Source: Enterobacter sp. (lineage in GTDB: Bacteria > Pseudomonadota > Gammaproteobacteria > Enterobacterales > Enterobacteriaceae). From it: a stretch of 36,741 bases of DNA. Positions 35,223 through 36,741 of this stretch are shown piece by piece. A program made the position numbers and the translations under genes. The notes beneath the pieces were generated by a model that was not told the origin of the DNA, did no database searches, and was given only the letters and a program-made list of their open reading frames with translations. How positions within the stretch are numbered: the stretch's first letter is position 1; every line of letters begins with the position of its first letter. Location: positions 1-36,741 of the forward strand of contig JALCNW010000045.1 of assembly GCA_022649305.1 (NCBI GenBank). Direction: 5' to 3'.

Positions 35223-36741
35223 ACGCTGTCGTCTTTGCCTATCACGATATGGGCTGTACGGGCACGCTGGCTCTGCTGGAAGCGGGTTATGACATCGCGG
35301 CGATCTTCACGCATCCGGATAACGCCGCTGAAAACCACTTCTTTGGCTCCGTCGCACGTATTGCCGCCGAGCGCGGGATCCCGGTTTACGCGCCGGAAGA
35401 CGTCAACCATCCGCTGTGGGTCGATCGCATTAAGGCGATGTCTCCGGATGTGATTTTCTCTTTCTACTATCGCAACCTGCTGTGCGATGAAATCCTGAAT
35501 ATTGCCCCGGCGGGCGCGTTTAACCTGCACGGCTCGCTGCTGCCAAAATACCGTGGCCGCGCGCCGCTGAACTGGGCGCTGGTCAACGGCGAAACCGAAA
35601 CCGGCGTCACGTTACACCGCATGGTACACCGCGCTGATGCGGGCAATATTGTTGCCCAACTGCGCGTGGGCATCGAGGGCGATGACACCGCGCTGAGCCT
35701 GCACCGCAAGCTGTGCTCCGCCGCACAAACGCTGCTGAGCGATACGCTGCCCGCGCTGCGTCAGGGAACCGTTAGCGAAACCGTGCAGAACCATGACCAG
35801 GCGACCTGCTTTGGTGGCCGCACGCCGGAAGACGGGCGTCTGGACTGGGAAAAGCCTGCGCAGCAACTGCACAATCTGGTGCGCGCGGTGACCGATCCGT
35901 GGCCGGGGGCGTTTAGCTTTGTCGGGGCGAGCAAGTTTATCGTCTGGACTTCCCGCGTGCGCAGCGATATTCCGGCGGCGAAACCGGGTACGGTCATGTC
36001 CGTTGCCCCGCTGATTATCGCCTGCGGTGAAGGGGCGCTTGAAGTGGTCACCGGGCAAACCGAAAACGGCGTTTACGTACAGGGCACGCAGCTTGCGCAG
36101 TCGCTGGGGCTTGTCGCCGGGGCGCTGATTTCCAGCGTGCCGATGGCTGCCATTAAGCGCCGCACGCGCGTGTTAATTCTCGGCGTGAACGGGTTCATTG
36201 GTAACCACCTGACCGAACGCCTGCTAAAAGACGATAACTATGAAATTTACGGCCTGGATATCGGCTCTGACGCCATCAGCCGTTTCCTCGACTCCCCGCG
36301 TTTTCACTTTGTCGAAGGGGATATCAGCATCCATTCTGAATGGATCGAATATCACATTAAGAAATGCGACGTGGTATTGCCGCTGGTGGCCATTGCCACC
36401 CCGATTGAATACACCCGCAATCCGCTGCGCGTGTTCGAGCTGGATTTTGAAGAGAACCTCAAAATCATTCGCGACTGCGTGAAGTACAACAAACGGATTA
36501 TCTTCCCGTCGACGTCGGAAGTGTATGGCATGTGTACCGATAAAAACTTCGATGAAGATAGCTCAAACCTGGTGGTCGGGCCGATTAACAAGCAGCGCTG
36601 GATTTACTCGGTGTCCAAACAGCTGCTGGACCGCGTTATCTGGGCCTACGGCGAAAAAGAGGGTCTGCGCTTTACGTTGTTCCGCCCGTTTAACTGGATG
36701 GGGCCACGCCTGGATAACCTTAATGCCGCGCGCATCGGCAG
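35219..36741 (+). CDS. arnA: Bifunctional ArnA formyltransferase/decarboxylase, 3' end cut by window
   Basis: ArnA oxidatively decarboxylates UDP-glucuronic acid to UDP-Ara4O (C-terminal domain) and formylates UDP-Ara4N (N-terminal domain). Codons 1-507 are present, and E. coli ArnA has 660 residues. Formyltransferase residues Asn102, His104 ([15 protein letters not shown]) and Asp140 are at E. coli positions. In the dehydrogenase domain the NAD motif [10 protein letters not shown] follows at about residue 321, with Ser433-Glu434 (STSEVYG) and Tyr463/Lys467 (YSVSK). Arg619 lies beyond the window edge. The start ATGA overlaps the arnC stop by 4 bp, indicating translational coupling. Confidence 0.97.
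   Translation, partial: MNAVVFAYHDMGCTGTLALLEAGYDIAAIFTHPDNAAENHFFGSVARIAAERGIPVYAPEDVNHPLWVDRIKAMSPDVIFSFYYRNLLCDEILNIAPAGAFNLHGSLLPKYRGRAPLNWALVNGETETGVTLHRMVHRADAGNIVAQLRVGIEGDDTALSLHRKLCSAAQTLLSDTLPALRQGTVSETVQNHDQATCFGGRTPEDGRLDWEKPAQQLHNLVRAVTDPWPGAFSFVGASKFIVWTSRVRSDIPAAKPGTVMSVAPLIIACGEGALEVVTGQTENGVYVQGTQLAQSLGLVAGALISSVPMAAIKRRTRVLILGVNGFIGNHLTERLLKDDNYEIYGLDIGSDAISRFLDSPRFHFVEGDISIHSEWIEYHIKKCDVVLPLVAIATPIEYTRNPLRVFELDFEENLKIIRDCVKYNKRIIFPSTSEVYGMCTDKNFDEDSSNLVVGPINKQRWIYSVSKQLLDRVIWAYGEKEGLRFTLFRPFNWMGPRLDNLNAARIG

Overview
This is a chromosomal window from a member of the Enterobacteriaceae, most likely Enterobacter or a close relative (inference from gene content and protein resemblance, not from a search). 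Gene order and product lengths follow the Escherichia coli 78-79 min region over most of its length. Both ends carry genes that E. coli keeps elsewhere (uvrA-ssb on the left, the arn lipid A operon on the right). The left and right genes (uvrA, arnA) are cut by the window edges.

Layout. 1-3317: uvrA and ssb, divergent around a LexA box. 3360-13081: the kdgK, pdeH (yhjH), yhjG, yhjE, yhjD, yhjC, yhjB block, with an extra short-chain dehydrogenase between yhjC and yhjB. 13061-15883: an accessory insert between yhjB and treF, holding a lysozyme-like gene that lacks its catalytic Glu, a GNAT acetyltransferase, and a membrane protein of the HEPN-domain STY4199 type. 15919-27220: treF, gor, rlmJ, prlC-rsmJ, uspA/uspB, pitA and yhiN. 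The E. coli acid-fitness and arsenic genes are missing between treF and gor, and dtpB is missing between rsmJ and uspA. 27352-32806: a second accessory region with a two-TM potassium channel, an orphan TerC, a HAD-IB phosphatase, an NlpC/P60 hydrolase, and a phenolic acid decarboxylase locus (padC with a divergent LysR gene and an SDR). 32807-36741: an AT-rich regulatory region with two PmrA-box-like sequences, then arnB-arnC-arnA with overlapping reading frames.

Shared functions. The window groups stress and repair genes (uvrA, ssb, gor, uspA, uspB, treF, prlC), a motility switch (PdeH behind a textbook sigma-28 promoter), ribosomal RNA methyltransferases (RlmJ, RsmJ), and envelope or chemical defence (PadC against hydroxycinnamic acids, Arn against cationic peptides and polymyxin, TerC). 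Several regulatory sites can be read directly: a LexA box, a sigma-28 promoter, a candidate sigma-32 promoter, a candidate KdgR site, a 15-bp inverted repeat between the LysR gene and padC, and PmrA-like boxes.

I found no rRNA, tRNA, CRISPR array, IS element or intact prophage. I also did not find a clearly new multi-gene system. The least explained items are the lysozyme-like/HEPN insert, the palindrome-rich block after yhjG, and the padC operator architecture.
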